Assembly (NCBI RefSeq): GCF_019795155.1
Contig: NZ_JAILYN010000010.1
Span: forward strand, 34,575-98,574
Source of the DNA: Marinobacterium arenosum
GTDB lineage: Bacteria; Pseudomonadota; Gammaproteobacteria; Pseudomonadales; Balneatricaceae
Direction of reading: 5' to 3'
DNA: 64,000 bases
The notes under the pieces were generated by a model, which was not told the origin of the DNA, did not search any database, and saw nothing but the letters and a program-made list of their open reading frames with translations. The first letter of the stretch is position 1; each line of letters starts with the position of its first letter. Shown here in pieces: positions 8,397 to 17,177 of the stretch. Made by a program: the position numbers and the translations under genes.

Positions 8397-9377
8397 ATGA
8401 GAAATAAGCATGTTGCGGTTATTGGTGCCGGCTTGGCCGGAGCGGTACTCGCCAATCGCCTGGTGCAGGGCGGGCACCGCGTCACAGTGTTCGAAAAGAG
8501 CCGAGGCAGCGGCGGGCGGTTGGCGGCGAGCCGGATGGAGCAGGGCAGCGCCGACCTGGGCGCCCCCTGGCTGGAAGCGACCGATGACGCGCACTACTGT
8601 GGCTGGCTGAGCCGCTTGCGGGATGAGGGGCTGTTACTCGAGTGGCAGCCGCGAGTGTGCGATTTTGACGGATACCCGCAGCGCTCACAGCGGGTCTATC
8701 TGGCGCGTCCCAGCATGAGCGGCCTGACTCGGGTGTTGCTCGAAGGGGCGCGGCTGCAGACCGGAACCCGGGTCGATACGATCTGGCCGGAAGATGAGCA
8801 GCTGTTGCTGCGTGACGAAAAGTGGCAGCCGATCGGCACCTTCGATGCGGTGGTGGTGGCCACCCCGGCGTCGCAAGCGGTACCGCTGCTGGAAGTCGTG
8901 CCGCGCTTTGCCCGCCGCGCCGCCGCCGTTGTATCGGCGCCCTGCTGGGTATTGCTGCTGGCGTTCAGTGAGCCGCTGACGATCGACGCCGATCTGGTAG
9001 TGGGTGAGCACCCGGTGTTGGCAAGGGTGATTCACGACAGTGCCAAGCCTGGCCGGAATACCGATGATGAGCATGATATCTGGGCGTTACATACCCGAAT
9101 CAGCTGGTCCGCCGGCATGCTCGAACAACCGCAGGACCAGGTCGAACGGCAGATCAGGGAGGCATTCCTGCAGCAGTTCAGCATCAGTCAGCTGCCGGTG
9201 ACCAGCCGGCTGCACTGCTGGTTGTACGGCAGTCATGCGGTACGGCCGCAACCGCTGTTGTGGGATCGGCACCTGGCGGTCGGTGCTTGCGGCGATTGGT
9301 GTCAACCGGATGGCCTGGCGGGTGCCTGGCAGAGTGCTGAACGGTTGGCCGACCGGATGTTGGCAGAGTGGGCCTGA
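8397..9377 (+). CDS. FAD-dependent oxidoreductase, renalase-like
   Basis: A flavoprotein of about 326 residues. The N-terminal dinucleotide motif GAGLAGAVLANRL and the following FEKSRGSGGRLAASRM block match the renalase-like branch of the amine oxidase superfamily, which oxidises dihydronicotinamide isomers in characterised members. The C-terminal FAD motif HLAVGACGDWCQPDGLAGAWQSAERLADRML is present. An in-frame ATG four codons earlier (8385) is equally possible; neither has a clear ribosome site, and the region is crowded by the preceding terminator. The substrate is not evident from context. Cytosolic, with no signal peptide. Confidence 0.8.
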   Translation: MRNKHVAVIGAGLAGAVLANRLVQGGHRVTVFEKSRGSGGRLAASRMEQGSADLGAPWLEATDDAHYCGWLSRLRDEGLLLEWQPRVCDFDGYPQRSQRVYLARPSMSGLTRVLLEGARLQTGTRVDTIWPEDEQLLLRDEKWQPIGTFDAVVVATPASQAVPLLEVVPRFARRAAAVVSAPCWVLLLAFSEPLTIDADLVVGEHPVLARVIHDSAKPGRNTDDEHDIWALHTRISWSAGMLEQPQDQVERQIREAFLQQFSISQLPVTSRLHCWLYGSHAVRPQPLLWDRHLAVGACGDWCQPDGLAGAWQSAERLADRMLAEWA

Positions 9378-9505
9378 GTGTACCCCCGGCCTGCGCCGGC
9401 TGTCCGCTGCACGATTGTTCTATAGTGTATTGAGTCGGCGAATAGCGTCGGCTGCCAGGGCCGGCGATCGCTCCGTTCGCAGCCCGTTCCCAAGGAGTCG
9501 AAGGG

Positions 9506-10426
9506 ATGCATACAGAGATTGCGCGGGCTATCGCCGCCGTTGATTCAGTACTCTACGGCAAGCAGTTGCAGGTTAAGCTGGCGCTGACCTGTCTGCTCTC
9601 TCAGGGGCACCTGCTGATCGAAGACCTGCCCGGCATGGGCAAGACCACCCTGGCCCACGCGCTGGCGCGGGTGCTGGGGCTGGAGTATCAGCGGGTGCAG
9701 TTTACCAGCGACATGCTGCCGGGGGATATCCTCGGCGTGTCTGTATTCAGCGCCGCCAACGGCGAGTTCCGTTTCCATCCCGGGCCGGTGTTCAGTCAGT
9801 TGTTGCTGGCTGACGAGATCAACCGTACCACGCCGAAAACCCAGAGTGCCTTGCTGGAGGCGATGGAGGAGCAGCAGGTCACCCTGGAAGGGGTGACCCG
9901 CCCGTTGCCGTCGCCATTCTTCGTCATAGCCACCCAGAACCCGATCAGTCAGTACGGTACTTTCCCGCTGCCGGAGAGCCAGCTGGACCGGTTCCTGATG
10001 CGTATCTCGCTGGGCTACCCGGCCCCGGAAGCGGAGCGACTGCTGTTGAAGGGCGGTGATGTGCGTGGCCGTATCGAACAGTTGCCGGTCTGTCTGGCGT
10101 CTGAACAACTGCTGGAGGTGCGGGCCCGGGCCGCTGACGTGAAAACCAGCGACAGCCTGCTCGATTACCTGCAGCGGCTGGTCGGATACAGCCGCGAGTC
10201 GGGCCAGTTCGCCTACGGTATCTCGCCGCGCGGTGCACTGGCGCTGCTCAGCTGTGCCAAAACCTGGGCGTTGTTGAACGGCCGCCAGTACGTGGTGCCG
10301 GAAGATCTGCAGCAACTGCTCGGACCGGTGTTCGGCCATCGCCTGCGGGCTGCCGAGGATTATGGTGAGCACGGTGGCGAGGCGTTGATCCGCCTGCTGC
10401 TGCGCGAGGTGGATGTGGTGGGCTGA
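9506..10426 (+). CDS. MoxR-family AAA+ ATPase
   Basis: A 306-residue AAA+ ATPase of the MoxR group, which act as chaperones that assemble or activate protein complexes, often with DUF58/VWA partners. Walker A EDLPGMGKTTLA, Walker B LLLADEINRT, sensor 1 ATQNPISQYGTFPLPESQLDRFLM and the lid domain are all in place. It is the first gene of a three-gene operon. Its stop shares one base with the start of the DUF58 gene (TGATG), and that gene overlaps the transglutaminase gene. This MoxR-DUF58-TgpA arrangement is conserved in gammaproteobacteria, where TgpA is essential in Pseudomonas aeruginosa. AAGGAG lies upstream of the ATG. Confidence 0.93.
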   Translation: MHTEIARAIAAVDSVLYGKQLQVKLALTCLLSQGHLLIEDLPGMGKTTLAHALARVLGLEYQRVQFTSDMLPGDILGVSVFSAANGEFRFHPGPVFSQLLLADEINRTTPKTQSALLEAMEEQQVTLEGVTRPLPSPFFVIATQNPISQYGTFPLPESQLDRFLMRISLGYPAPEAERLLLKGGDVRGRIEQLPVCLASEQLLEVRARAADVKTSDSLLDYLQRLVGYSRESGQFAYGISPRGALALLSCAKTWALLNGRQYVVPEDLQQLLGPVFGHRLRAAEDYGEHGGEALIRLLLREVDVVG

Positions 10427-11400
10427 TGTCGAGGTCGATTCCGCTGTTCGATCGCCCGTTACGCCAGCTTTTGCGGCGGGCCGATACGCGCCGCAGCCGG
10501 GCGCGATCTGCGGTACTGACCCAGAACCGGATCTATATCCTGCCGTCACGCCAGGGCTGGGTGTTTATTCTGCTGCTGACGATCCTGGCGCTGATCGGCA
10601 TTAACTACCAGAACAACCTGATCCAGGCGGTCGCCTTCCTGTTGACGGCGCTGTTGCTGCTGTCGATGTTGCACACCTATGCCAACCTGGCCGGCCTGAA
10701 AGTCACCGCGCTACAGGCGCAGGACTGCTTCGTCGGTGAAAAAGCCGCTTTCGAGTTGCAGCTGGGCCGCACCACCCGGCGTGATTACGAGCATGTCGAA
10801 TTGCGCCTGGCGGGCGGCGAGCCGCTGGTAACCGACCTTATTGACAGCGAGCAACAGTGCCTGCGGCTCTACCTGCCGGCCCCCCGGCGTGGCCGGCTGG
10901 CCAGTGGGCCGCTGCTGATCGAAACCCTCTATCCGTTGGGATTGCTGCGCGCCTGGAGCTGGGTCGATATCGGCCTGGAGGCGCTGGTCTATCCGCAGCC
11001 GAAGGCTGGTGGTTGCTTGCCGCAAGCTTACGAGCCGGCTGATGAAGGGATCGGACAACTGGCGGACGGCGGTGACGAGTTCGGCGGCTTCGAGCGTTAT
11101 CAGCCCGGTATGCCGCTGCAGCGGTTGGCCTGGAAAGCCTACGCCCGTGGCTTGGGGATTCACGCCAAAAGCTATCCGGCGGCCCGGGCGCGTCACTGCT
11201 GGCTGGATGGGGCTCAATGGCCGGAACTATCCGTCGAGGCGCGGCTGAGCCGGCTTTGTCACTGGGCGCTGCTATTGGAGCGCCAAGGGGAACTCTACGG
11301 TTTGCGGCTGCCGGGTGTCGAGCTGGCACCGGCGCATGGCGATCGGCACCGCCGCAAGGTTTTGAGGGCGTTGGCGTTGTACCGGGAGGGGACGACATGA
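10426..11400 (+). CDS. DUF58 domain-containing membrane protein
   Basis: A 324-residue protein with two membrane segments at about residues 43-85 (WVFILLLTILALIG and AVAFLLTALLLLSM) and a C-terminal DUF58 domain. The domain's signature is DEFGGFERYQPGMPLQRLAWKAYAR. DUF58 proteins carry a VWA-like fold and are the usual partners of MoxR ATPases. Its start overlaps the moxR-type stop by one base, and its own stop overlaps the tgpA start by four (ATGA), showing tight translational coupling. The likely role is to link the ATPase to the membrane transglutaminase. The substrate is unknown. Confidence 0.88.
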   Translation: MSRSIPLFDRPLRQLLRRADTRRSRARSAVLTQNRIYILPSRQGWVFILLLTILALIGINYQNNLIQAVAFLLTALLLLSMLHTYANLAGLKVTALQAQDCFVGEKAAFELQLGRTTRRDYEHVELRLAGGEPLVTDLIDSEQQCLRLYLPAPRRGRLASGPLLIETLYPLGLLRAWSWVDIGLEALVYPQPKAGGCLPQAYEPADEGIGQLADGGDEFGGFERYQPGMPLQRLAWKAYARGLGIHAKSYPAARARHCWLDGAQWPELSVEARLSRLCHWALLLERQGELYGLRLPGVELAPAHGDRHRRKVLRALALYREGTT

Positions 11401-13373
11401 ACCCCTATCAATTATCCCGCCCGGCACTGAACTGGCTGTTGGCCTCGATTGCCTTGGTGTTGCTGCCGCTGATCGGCCGGGTGCCGGGCTGGCTGCTGGC
11501 GTTGGCGGCTGTCTGCATCGCCTGGCGGCTGCTGATCCACCAGGGGCGTCTGTCATACCCCCATTGGAGTGTCCGTGTATTGCTGCTGCTGGGCTGTAGC
11601 GCCGGTATCCTGGTCAGTTTCAGGGGGCAGATCGGGGTGGAGACGGCGGTTGCGCTGCTGGTACTGGGCTTTCTGCTCAAGCTGCTTGAGATGTACCAGC
11701 GCCGCGATGCCCTGCTGGTGGTCTATCTGGCCTACCTGGTGGCGGCGCTGGCATTGCTGTTCAACCAATCGATCCCGCTGGCGATCTATCAGCTGGTGGT
11801 GCTGGCGGTGATCAGCACCGCGTTGCGCTCGGTTTACCAGGGCAGCCGGGTCGATGGCTGGCGGCCACTGTGGCAGGTGCTGCGGTTGTTCGGTCAGGCG
11901 CTGCCGATCACGCTGGTGCTGTTTCTACTGGTGCCGCGGGTCGAGCCGTTCTGGCAGTTGAGCTGGCAGCAGGGCAACGCTACCACCGGTTTGGCGGAGC
12001 AGGTGGCGCCCGGTGACGTGGCCCGGTTGACCCGCTCGGCGGACAGGGCGTTTCAGGCCCGTTTTGACGGGACGGTGCCCGCTCAGACCCAGCTCTACTG
12101 GCGGGCGATGACGCTGTCGCAGTTCGATGGCCGCCGCTGGCGTCTGGCCGACGGCTATCGGGATCAGGGCACTCAGCAGGGGCCGTCCGCCGTTGGGGCA
12201 GCGGCGGCAATCGAAAGAGAACGGGCGCCGCTGAACTACGAGCTGATCCTGGAACCGACCGGCCAGCGCTACATGCCGTCGTTAGCTTTGCCGGTAACAT
12301 TTGCCGGTACCCTTAAGCGTCGCCAGGATGGGACTTTGCAGTTGCAAAATGAGCTACTGCAGAGGCGCCAGTTTGCCCTCGGCTCGCAGTTGGGGAGAAA
12401 CTTGCAGGATCTGCCGCGACCGCAGGACAGCGCGTTGCCACAGGGCAGCAATCCACGCAGCCAGGCTTATGCCCGTCAACTCTGGCAGCGCAGCGAGCGG
12501 AATCCGCAAACCTACCTGCAGGCGATCCTGCAGCTCTACCATGACCGGTTCAGCTATACCCTGCGACCGCCGCCGCTGCCGGGTGAGTCGGTCGACCAGT
12601 TCCTGTTCGATACCCGGCAGGGCTTCTGTGGCCACTTTGCCAGCGCCACCGCGGTGTTGCTGCGCGCCGTCGGTATTCCGGCACGGCTGGTCAGCGGTTA
12701 CCAGGGCGGCGAGTGGAACCCCTACGAGGGCTACCTGACGGTGCGCCAGTACGATGCTCACGCCTGGCTGGAAGCCTGGCTGCCACCGGCCGGCTGGGTG
12801 ATGGTTGACCCCACCGCCGCAGTGGCGCCGGAGCGGGTCGAGCGCAGTGCCGAGCAGCTGTTCGCCCGCGATGAGCAGTTCCTGGCGGACAGCCCCTTTT
12901 CGCCGATGCGCTGGCGTGGCGAGTGGCTCAACCGGCTGCGGATGCGCTGGGAGGCGGTTAACTACAGCTGGCAGCGCTGGGTGCTCAACTATCACCAACG
13001 CCAGTCCGGCCTGTTCCGCGACTGGCTGGGGGCGAATCAGCTCAGCCGGGCGGTACTGTTAACCACATTCTTGCTGGGCGTATTGCTGGCATTGGTGGCC
13101 TGCTGGCTGCTGAGGCGCAACCGGCCGGTGCCGTTGCACCCCTGCGATCGGGCCTTTGTGCGTTTGCAGGCGCAACTGGCCAAGCGTGGGCTGCCGCGCC
13201 GGCCGGATGAATCGGTATCGGCATTTTGCCAGCGTCTGCAACAGCACTATCCGGAGCAGTCGGAGCAGTGGCGGCGGCTGGCCGAGCAATACACCCGCTA
13301 CCGTTATGCCGGTGAGGGGAGCACCGAGCAGCTCTGTGTGTTGATTGAGCGTTGTCGACGGCGGCTGGCTTGA
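11397..13373 (+). CDS. tgpA: Membrane transglutaminase-like protein TgpA
   Basis: A 658-residue inner-membrane protein of the TgpA/DUF3488 family. Five or six N-terminal helices (about residues 10-185) precede a large periplasmic region with a transglutaminase core: C411 in GFCGHFASA, H455 in YDAHAWLEAW and D471 in MVDPTAA form the expected triad. One further helix (about 552-572, AVLLTTFLLGVLLALVACWLL) precedes a cytoplasmic DUF4129-like tail. The start is the ATG overlapping the DUF58 stop; the longer frame from 11217 only runs through that gene. In P. aeruginosa the homologue is essential, with an unclear envelope substrate. It closes the MoxR-DUF58-TgpA operon. Confidence 0.92.
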   Translation: MNPYQLSRPALNWLLASIALVLLPLIGRVPGWLLALAAVCIAWRLLIHQGRLSYPHWSVRVLLLLGCSAGILVSFRGQIGVETAVALLVLGFLLKLLEMYQRRDALLVVYLAYLVAALALLFNQSIPLAIYQLVVLAVISTALRSVYQGSRVDGWRPLWQVLRLFGQALPITLVLFLLVPRVEPFWQLSWQQGNATTGLAEQVAPGDVARLTRSADRAFQARFDGTVPAQTQLYWRAMTLSQFDGRRWRLADGYRDQGTQQGPSAVGAAAAIERERAPLNYELILEPTGQRYMPSLALPVTFAGTLKRRQDGTLQLQNELLQRRQFALGSQLGRNLQDLPRPQDSALPQGSNPRSQAYARQLWQRSERNPQTYLQAILQLYHDRFSYTLRPPPLPGESVDQFLFDTRQGFCGHFASATAVLLRAVGIPARLVSGYQGGEWNPYEGYLTVRQYDAHAWLEAWLPPAGWVMVDPTAAVAPERVERSAEQLFARDEQFLADSPFSPMRWRGEWLNRLRMRWEAVNYSWQRWVLNYHQRQSGLFRDWLGANQLSRAVLLTTFLLGVLLALVACWLLRRNRPVPLHPCDRAFVRLQAQLAKRGLPRRPDESVSAFCQRLQQHYPEQSEQWRRLAEQYTRYRYAGEGSTEQLCVLIERCRRRLA

Positions 13374-13380
13374 TTGGCTG

Positions 13381-13959
13381 TCAGTCGAGCAGTTCGGCGA
13401 CCCGCTGGCGCAGTGCGGGCAGCTGCTGTTGTTCGAACCAGGGGTTGCGCTGCAACCAGAAGCGGTTACGGGGTGACGGGTGCGGAAGGCAGAACTGGCG
13501 GGCATCCGGCTGCTGGTCACGGACCCGCTCGGTCAATGAGCGCTTGTCAGCCAGGTAGTAGTCCTGGGCATAACGGCCGACCAGCAGCCACAGCTGGCAA
13601 TCCGGCAGGGCTTCGATCAACGGCGGGTGCCATTGCGGGGCGCACTCGGTGCGCGGCGGCAGATCGCCGCTGCGGCCGCGGCCCGGGTAGCAGAAGCCCA
13701 TCGGTAGCACCGCCACCAGTCCGCTGTGGTAGAACTGTTGCCGGTCCAGACCCAGCCAGTCGCGCAGCCGGTCGCCGCTGCTGTCATTGAACGGGATGCC
13801 ACTCTGGTGGGCGAGCCGGCCGGGAGCCTGACCGATAATCAGCAGCCGGGCCCGCGGATCAAGCTGCAGCACCGGCCTGGGAGGTTGCGGCAGCTGCTGC
13901 CGGCAAAGGTCGCATTGGCGGACCCGCTGCAGCAGCGGCGTGATCCCGGTATCGCTCAT
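13381..13959 (-). CDS. Uracil-DNA glycosylase family protein
   Basis: A 192-residue protein of the uracil-DNA glycosylase superfamily (COG1573-like). Motif 1 is LLIIGQAPGRLAHQSGIPFND, and motif 2 is the PHPSPRN loop with His near the C-terminus. An early Cys pair (CDLC) is present, but the four-Cys iron-sulphur pattern of family 4 enzymes is incomplete, so I do not call it a family 4/5 enzyme. It presumably excises damaged bases, or has a related nucleic acid role. It is convergent with tgpA, with only seven bases between the stops. It lies just downstream of ferritin on the same strand, separated by 21 bases, so the two may be co-transcribed. Confidence 0.8.
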   Translation of the reverse strand: MSDTGITPLLQRVRQCDLCRQQLPQPPRPVLQLDPRARLLIIGQAPGRLAHQSGIPFNDSSGDRLRDWLGLDRQQFYHSGLVAVLPMGFCYPGRGRSGDLPPRTECAPQWHPPLIEALPDCQLWLLVGRYAQDYYLADKRSLTERVRDQQPDARQFCLPHPSPRNRFWLQRNPWFEQQQLPALRQRVAELLD

Positions 13960-13980
13960 CAGGTGCTAAGCGGCCGGAGG

Positions 13981-14511
13981 TCAGACTTCGGCCGGCGCGT
14001 CCATGATACTGCCGGACTCCTGGCCGACCAGTTTGCCGATCTCCTTGTCGATAAAGAACAGCCCCTTGCCGTCTTCGCCGATGATCTCGATCTTGTCGAG
14101 GATACCCTTGAACAGCTTTTCCTCTTCATGCTGCTCGGCGACATACCACTGCAGGAAATTGAAGGTGGAGTAGTCCTGATTGCTGAACGCGGTATGGGCC
14201 AGTTCATTGATGCTGCGGGTGACCAGGCTTTCGTGTTCGTAAACCTTTTCGAACAGGTCTTTGATGGAGGTGAACTCCTCGGGCGGCGCTTCGATCGAGC
14301 CGATTCGGGCGATCGCGCCGGTTTCGTTGACGTAGGTGAACAGCCGCTTCATATGCTGCATCTCTTCGTCGGCATGCTGCTTGAGAAACTCCGCACAACC
14401 CTCGAACCCCTTGTACTCCGCCCAGGCGCTCATCTGCAGGTAGAGGTTGGAGGAGTAAAACTCCAGGTTGATCTGTTCATTCAGCTTGTCGACCATCGCT
14501 TGGGTCAGCAT
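13981..14511 (-). CDS. ftnA: Ferritin, iron-storage protein
   Basis: A 176-residue non-haem ferritin that oxidises Fe(II) and stores ferric mineral in a 24-subunit cytosolic shell. The ferroxidase residues fall at the same numbers as in E. coli FtnA: E17, E50, H53, E94, Q127 and E130. The ATG giving [18 protein letters not shown] is preceded by AGAAGGAGA, which decides it over the longer frame. A 56-residue Cys-containing gene starts about 220 bases upstream on the same strand and ends 49 bases before ferritin, so the two are probably co-transcribed. No clear Fur site was recognised. Confidence 0.93.
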   Translation of the reverse strand: MLTQAMVDKLNEQINLEFYSSNLYLQMSAWAEYKGFEGCAEFLKQHADEEMQHMKRLFTYVNETGAIARIGSIEAPPEEFTSIKDLFEKVYEHESLVTRSINELAHTAFSNQDYSTFNFLQWYVAEQHEEEKLFKGILDKIEIIGEDGKGLFFIDKEIGKLVGQESGSIMDAPAEV

Positions 14512-14560
14512 ATTCGGTATTCTCCTTCTGTTATCGGCAACGGATGTGCAGTGGGATTGC

Positions 14561-14731
14561 TCAGGATGCTTTCTTGGGTTTGCAGAGCCAGTGCTTATCG
14601 GTGGCCGAGCGGGCACACTTGACACAGATGAATCGGCTGTCGCGGGTGATGGCGATCAGCTGCTTGAAGTGGTCTTCGATATCGCCCTTGCTCAGCTTGC
14701 ACAGGCTTTTGGTTTTCAATGAGTTAGCCAC
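14561..14731 (-). CDS. Small Cys-rich, probably zinc-binding protein
   Basis: A 56-residue gene with a GTG start and a good ribosome site (GGAGG, six bases upstream). The product starts [16 protein letters not shown], contains [15 protein letters not shown] and ends LCKPKKAS. The pattern C11, C36-x2-C39, C50, with H21 and H47, suggests a small metal site. The rich lysine content and late LCKP block resemble hypothetical proteins found near ferritin genes in other gammaproteobacteria, but this is from memory of the pattern. It lies directly upstream of ferritin on the same strand, so a role in iron or metal handling is possible but unproven. Confidence 0.6.
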   Translation of the reverse strand: MANSLKTKSLCKLSKGDIEDHFKQLIAITRDSRFICVKCARSATDKHWLCKPKKAS

Positions 14732-14799
14732 GGCAACCTCCGGTTGTCACCATTGTGTCATAGTCGGCGGGTAAACGCAGGTCGTCTCACGGCGGGGGA

Positions 14800-14833
14800 G
14801 GCGCTGCCGGCGGTGACTGGCCGCCGCAGCGCC
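14800..14833 (-). terminator. GC-rich hairpin after the double receiver gene
   Basis: GGCGCTGCCGGCGG (14800-14813) pairs with CCGCCGCAGCGCC (14821-14833) with one bulged base. On the minus strand it begins just past the stop of the response regulator. No U tract follows, so it may be a processing or Rho-assisted end rather than a simple terminator. Confidence 0.5.
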
Positions 14834-14838
14834 TGGGA

Positions 14839-15636
14839 TCAGATTTCGTGAACCAGGTTCTCGATCAGCGATTTGACGTTCTCGTAGGAGAGCGGCTTGC
14901 TGACCACGGCGGAGACGCCGGCCTGCTGGATCGCTGCCAGTCGCTGCTGGCTCTGCTCACTGGTGATCATCAGGATCGGTACCGTTGGCTGGTCGCTGTC
15001 GTGGCGGATATGTTCGGTCAGCTCGCGGCCATCGATATTGGGCATATTGTAGTCGGTGATGATCAGGTCGAAATGTTGATTGCCCATGATCGACAACGCC
15101 TGGGCGCCATCTTCCGCCTCCTGGATCTGCTCGACGCCCAGTCCTTCCAGCATCTGGCGGACATATTTGCGCGACAGCCGGCTATCGTCGACCACCAGCA
15201 CCTGCAGGTGCTCGTTGTCTTCGTTGACGTTCGGCTCTTCGTTGGTGGTGTCGGTCAGATAGTTCAGGGTGCTGCGCAGTGCCACGCTAAGCTCGTCGCC
15301 GGAAAACGGCTTGGGCAGGATAGCGATGGCGCCGGCCTGGCGGATCGGTTCCAGGTAGCGGTAATGGGTTTCGGACGAAATCAGCAGGAAGGTGATATCG
15401 GCCAGATTGGGGTCCATTCGCATCTGCTCCAGCAGCTCGGTGCCGGTCATATCGGGCAGATGCATCGAGGAGACCACGATGTCCGGATGCTGGCTGAGCA
15501 TATATTCCAGCGCGGAGCTGGCCTCGGTAAACTCTTCAATGGTGTTGATACCGTGCTCGCGCAGCCGGCCGGTGATGATGTTTCGCTGTACTTTCGAGGG
15601 CTCGATTACGACTACGAGCAAGTCAATTAGATCCAT
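14839..15636 (-). CDS. Double receiver protein (REC-REC), first domain degenerate
   Basis: A 265-residue protein made of two CheY-like receiver domains and no output domain. The second (residues 144-265) has the acidic pair D150/D151, phosphoacceptor D195 (IITDYNMP) and the conserved Lys in SKP. The first (residues 5-125) keeps E12 and K109 but has serine at the phosphoacceptor place (S57 in IVVSSMHLP), so it should not be phosphorylated at that position. It probably serves as a fixed partner-binding or dimerisation module. No kinase gene is adjacent, and the chemotaxis or hybrid kinase that feeds it is not in the window. Confidence 0.88.
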   Translation of the reverse strand: MDLIDLLVVVIEPSKVQRNIITGRLREHGINTIEEFTEASSALEYMLSQHPDIVVSSMHLPDMTGTELLEQMRMDPNLADITFLLISSETHYRYLEPIRQAGAIAILPKPFSGDELSVALRSTLNYLTDTTNEEPNVNEDNEHLQVLVVDDSRLSRKYVRQMLEGLGVEQIQEAEDGAQALSIMGNQHFDLIITDYNMPNIDGRELTEHIRHDSDQPTVPILMITSEQSQQRLAAIQQAGVSAVVSKPLSYENVKSLIENLVHEI

Positions 15637-16011
15637 AACCGGTCAATATTCCTGACATTCAGAATCGATACTTCGCACCGCGCTAAGCGTGCGCAACGAT
15701 GAGATCTGCGCTTGGCACTACTCAATCAACCGTTCGATATGATGACAGGCTATGGTTGCTAATTAAAGTGAATGAGGCGATGAATCTTGTTTAATTCCCT
15801 CGCTTGTTGACGAGGCGTCAATTTTTTCCCGCAGGCGGCCCCGACTTTCGGCGTCGGCGCGAATCGGCCGACTACACCCGCCGAGCGTTGACCTGTATCA
15901 GCTTCAGGGGCGGTTTCGGTTTTCGCTTTTCCGGTTGCAGCGTAGCATGCAAGCCAGCCTTGGGCATTGAACCGTCCGGGGCGGTCCAGTTAACCGTGCA
16001 GCAGGACAGTT
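15637..16011. other. Intergenic region with an orphan terminator-like hairpin
   Basis: No protein gene is supported here. TTGACG (15807-15812), AGG, CGTCAA (15816-15821) and TTTTTT (15822-15827) form a terminator-like hairpin on the plus strand although no plus-strand gene precedes it, raising the possibility of a small RNA ending here. The region otherwise carries the divergent upstream regions of the receiver and tetR genes. Confidence 0.35.
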
Positions 16012-16638
16012 ATGACTCTCAACGGAAATGCGTCACGTACCCGTGGCCAGATTCTGGAGGCCGCGGCCGACATTATTTCGGATCAGGGTATCTCCGCGCT
16101 GACGGCGGCCAGCCTGATCGAACAGGCGGGTATCAGCAAAGGCGGTCTCTATCATCATTTCAAGCAGATGGACGAGGTGATGCTGGCTACCCTGACGATG
16201 CTGGTCGACCGCTATCTCGAGCTGCTCGATGACGGCCAGGACCGCAATGTGATGGAGGTGCTGGATCGGCTGGAACGCAATCTGTTCGAGGTGCAATTGA
16301 GCCAGCGGCGGTTGTTGCGGGCGTTGTACTGTTTTGCCGAAGTGGTGATGTTCCGCAGCGCCTACCGCCAGCAGATGGTGCGGTTGTTTGACGGTATTCG
16401 CCAGTTGCGGCGCCAGCAGTTGCAGGCGGCACGGCCCGATCTGTCCGATATCCAGCTGCAACAGCTGAGTGCCTTGCTGGATATCCATGTGCAGGGCGTG
16501 TTGAGTCGTCATCAGCTGGATGATGAGGCGATGGTGGCCGATGAGCGGGCTCACTGGCAGGCGTTTCGCGAGTTGTTTCTGCAGGCTTTGCCGCCGGTAG
16601 CGTTGGTCGCCGAGCCTCCGGTCGAGTTAACGGCCTGA
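16012..16638 (+). CDS. TetR/AcrR-family transcriptional regulator
   Basis: A 208-residue repressor-type regulator. The N-terminal helix-turn-helix is typical: TRGQILEAAADIISDQGISALTAASLIEQAGISKGGLYHHF, residues about 9-50. The C-terminal ligand domain is all-helical and not assignable to a known ligand class. AGGA lies seven bases before the ATG. It stands alone on the plus strand, its 3' end overlapping the convergent membrane protein gene by 12 bases, so the target is not indicated by a divergent neighbour. Confidence 0.88.
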   Translation: MTLNGNASRTRGQILEAAADIISDQGISALTAASLIEQAGISKGGLYHHFKQMDEVMLATLTMLVDRYLELLDDGQDRNVMEVLDRLERNLFEVQLSQRRLLRALYCFAEVVMFRSAYRQQMVRLFDGIRQLRRQQLQAARPDLSDIQLQQLSALLDIHVQGVLSRHQLDDEAMVADERAHWQAFRELFLQALPPVALVAEPPVELTA

Positions 16639-17082
16639 GTCGCTGTTTTTTTCGGCTAGCGCTGCCTTGCTCAATGACTCGTAACACGCCTGGCCGAAGC
16701 CGGGTAGTTGCAGTTGCTCGCCGGATGCCAGGGTCAGTGAAACGCCACTGATCCCCCACCGTTTGAAGCTCTCTATCTGGTTGATCTCACGGTAGTTGAT
16801 CCGCTGCTCGTTGGCACTGGCCGGCCGACGGATCAGCAGTGAGCGCGGCGCCAGCTTGATGCTGGCGTCGCTGAACTCCAGCTCCATCCGATCGTAAGTG
16901 TATTGGGCGCGGCGCAGCGCGAAGATCGCCACCAGCGCGGGGCCCAGCAGGTAGGGCGAGCCAAGATCCATCATCATCACCATCAATGCCAGCCCCAGCA
17001 GGCCGAAGAACAGTTTGTTGCACAGCGCATTCTTCTGCGCGCAGTGTTCACTATCCCAGTGAAATTCGGTGGTTTCGCTCAT
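16627..17082 (-). CDS. Two-helix membrane protein with PH-like C-terminus
   Basis: A 151-residue inner-membrane protein of unknown function. Two adjacent hydrophobic helices at about residues 24-58 (LFFGLLGLALMVMMM and YLLGPALVAIFAL) are followed by a soluble beta-rich region with alternating strands (RMELEFSDASIKLAPRSLLIRR, then INYREINQIESFK and VSLTLASGEQLQLPGFG) resembling bacterial PH-like domains. The predicted topology puts the beta domain in the cytosol. The 3' end overlaps the convergent tetR gene by 12 bases. No partner gene is apparent; aspartate aminotransferase follows downstream on the same strand after a terminator. Confidence 0.65.
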   Translation of the reverse strand: MSETTEFHWDSEHCAQKNALCNKLFFGLLGLALMVMMMDLGSPYLLGPALVAIFALRRAQYTYDRMELEFSDASIKLAPRSLLIRRPASANEQRINYREINQIESFKRWGISGVSLTLASGEQLQLPGFGQACYESLSKAALAEKNSDSGR

Positions 17083-17123
17083 GATGTCGGAGTCTTTAGT
17101 CAGCGGCGGAAGGAAGGTCGGAA

Positions 17124-17153
17124 ATAAAATAGCCGCACCTGGGTGCGGCTATT
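17124..17153 (-). terminator. Intrinsic terminator of the aminotransferase gene
   Basis: AATAGCCGCACC (17128-17139) is complementary to GGTGCGGCTATT (17142-17153); on the minus strand the stem is followed by TTATTTC. It lies 25 bases past the aminotransferase stop. Confidence 0.75.
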
Positions 17154-17177
17154 GCTCGTACTAACGGCGGCTGCAGG

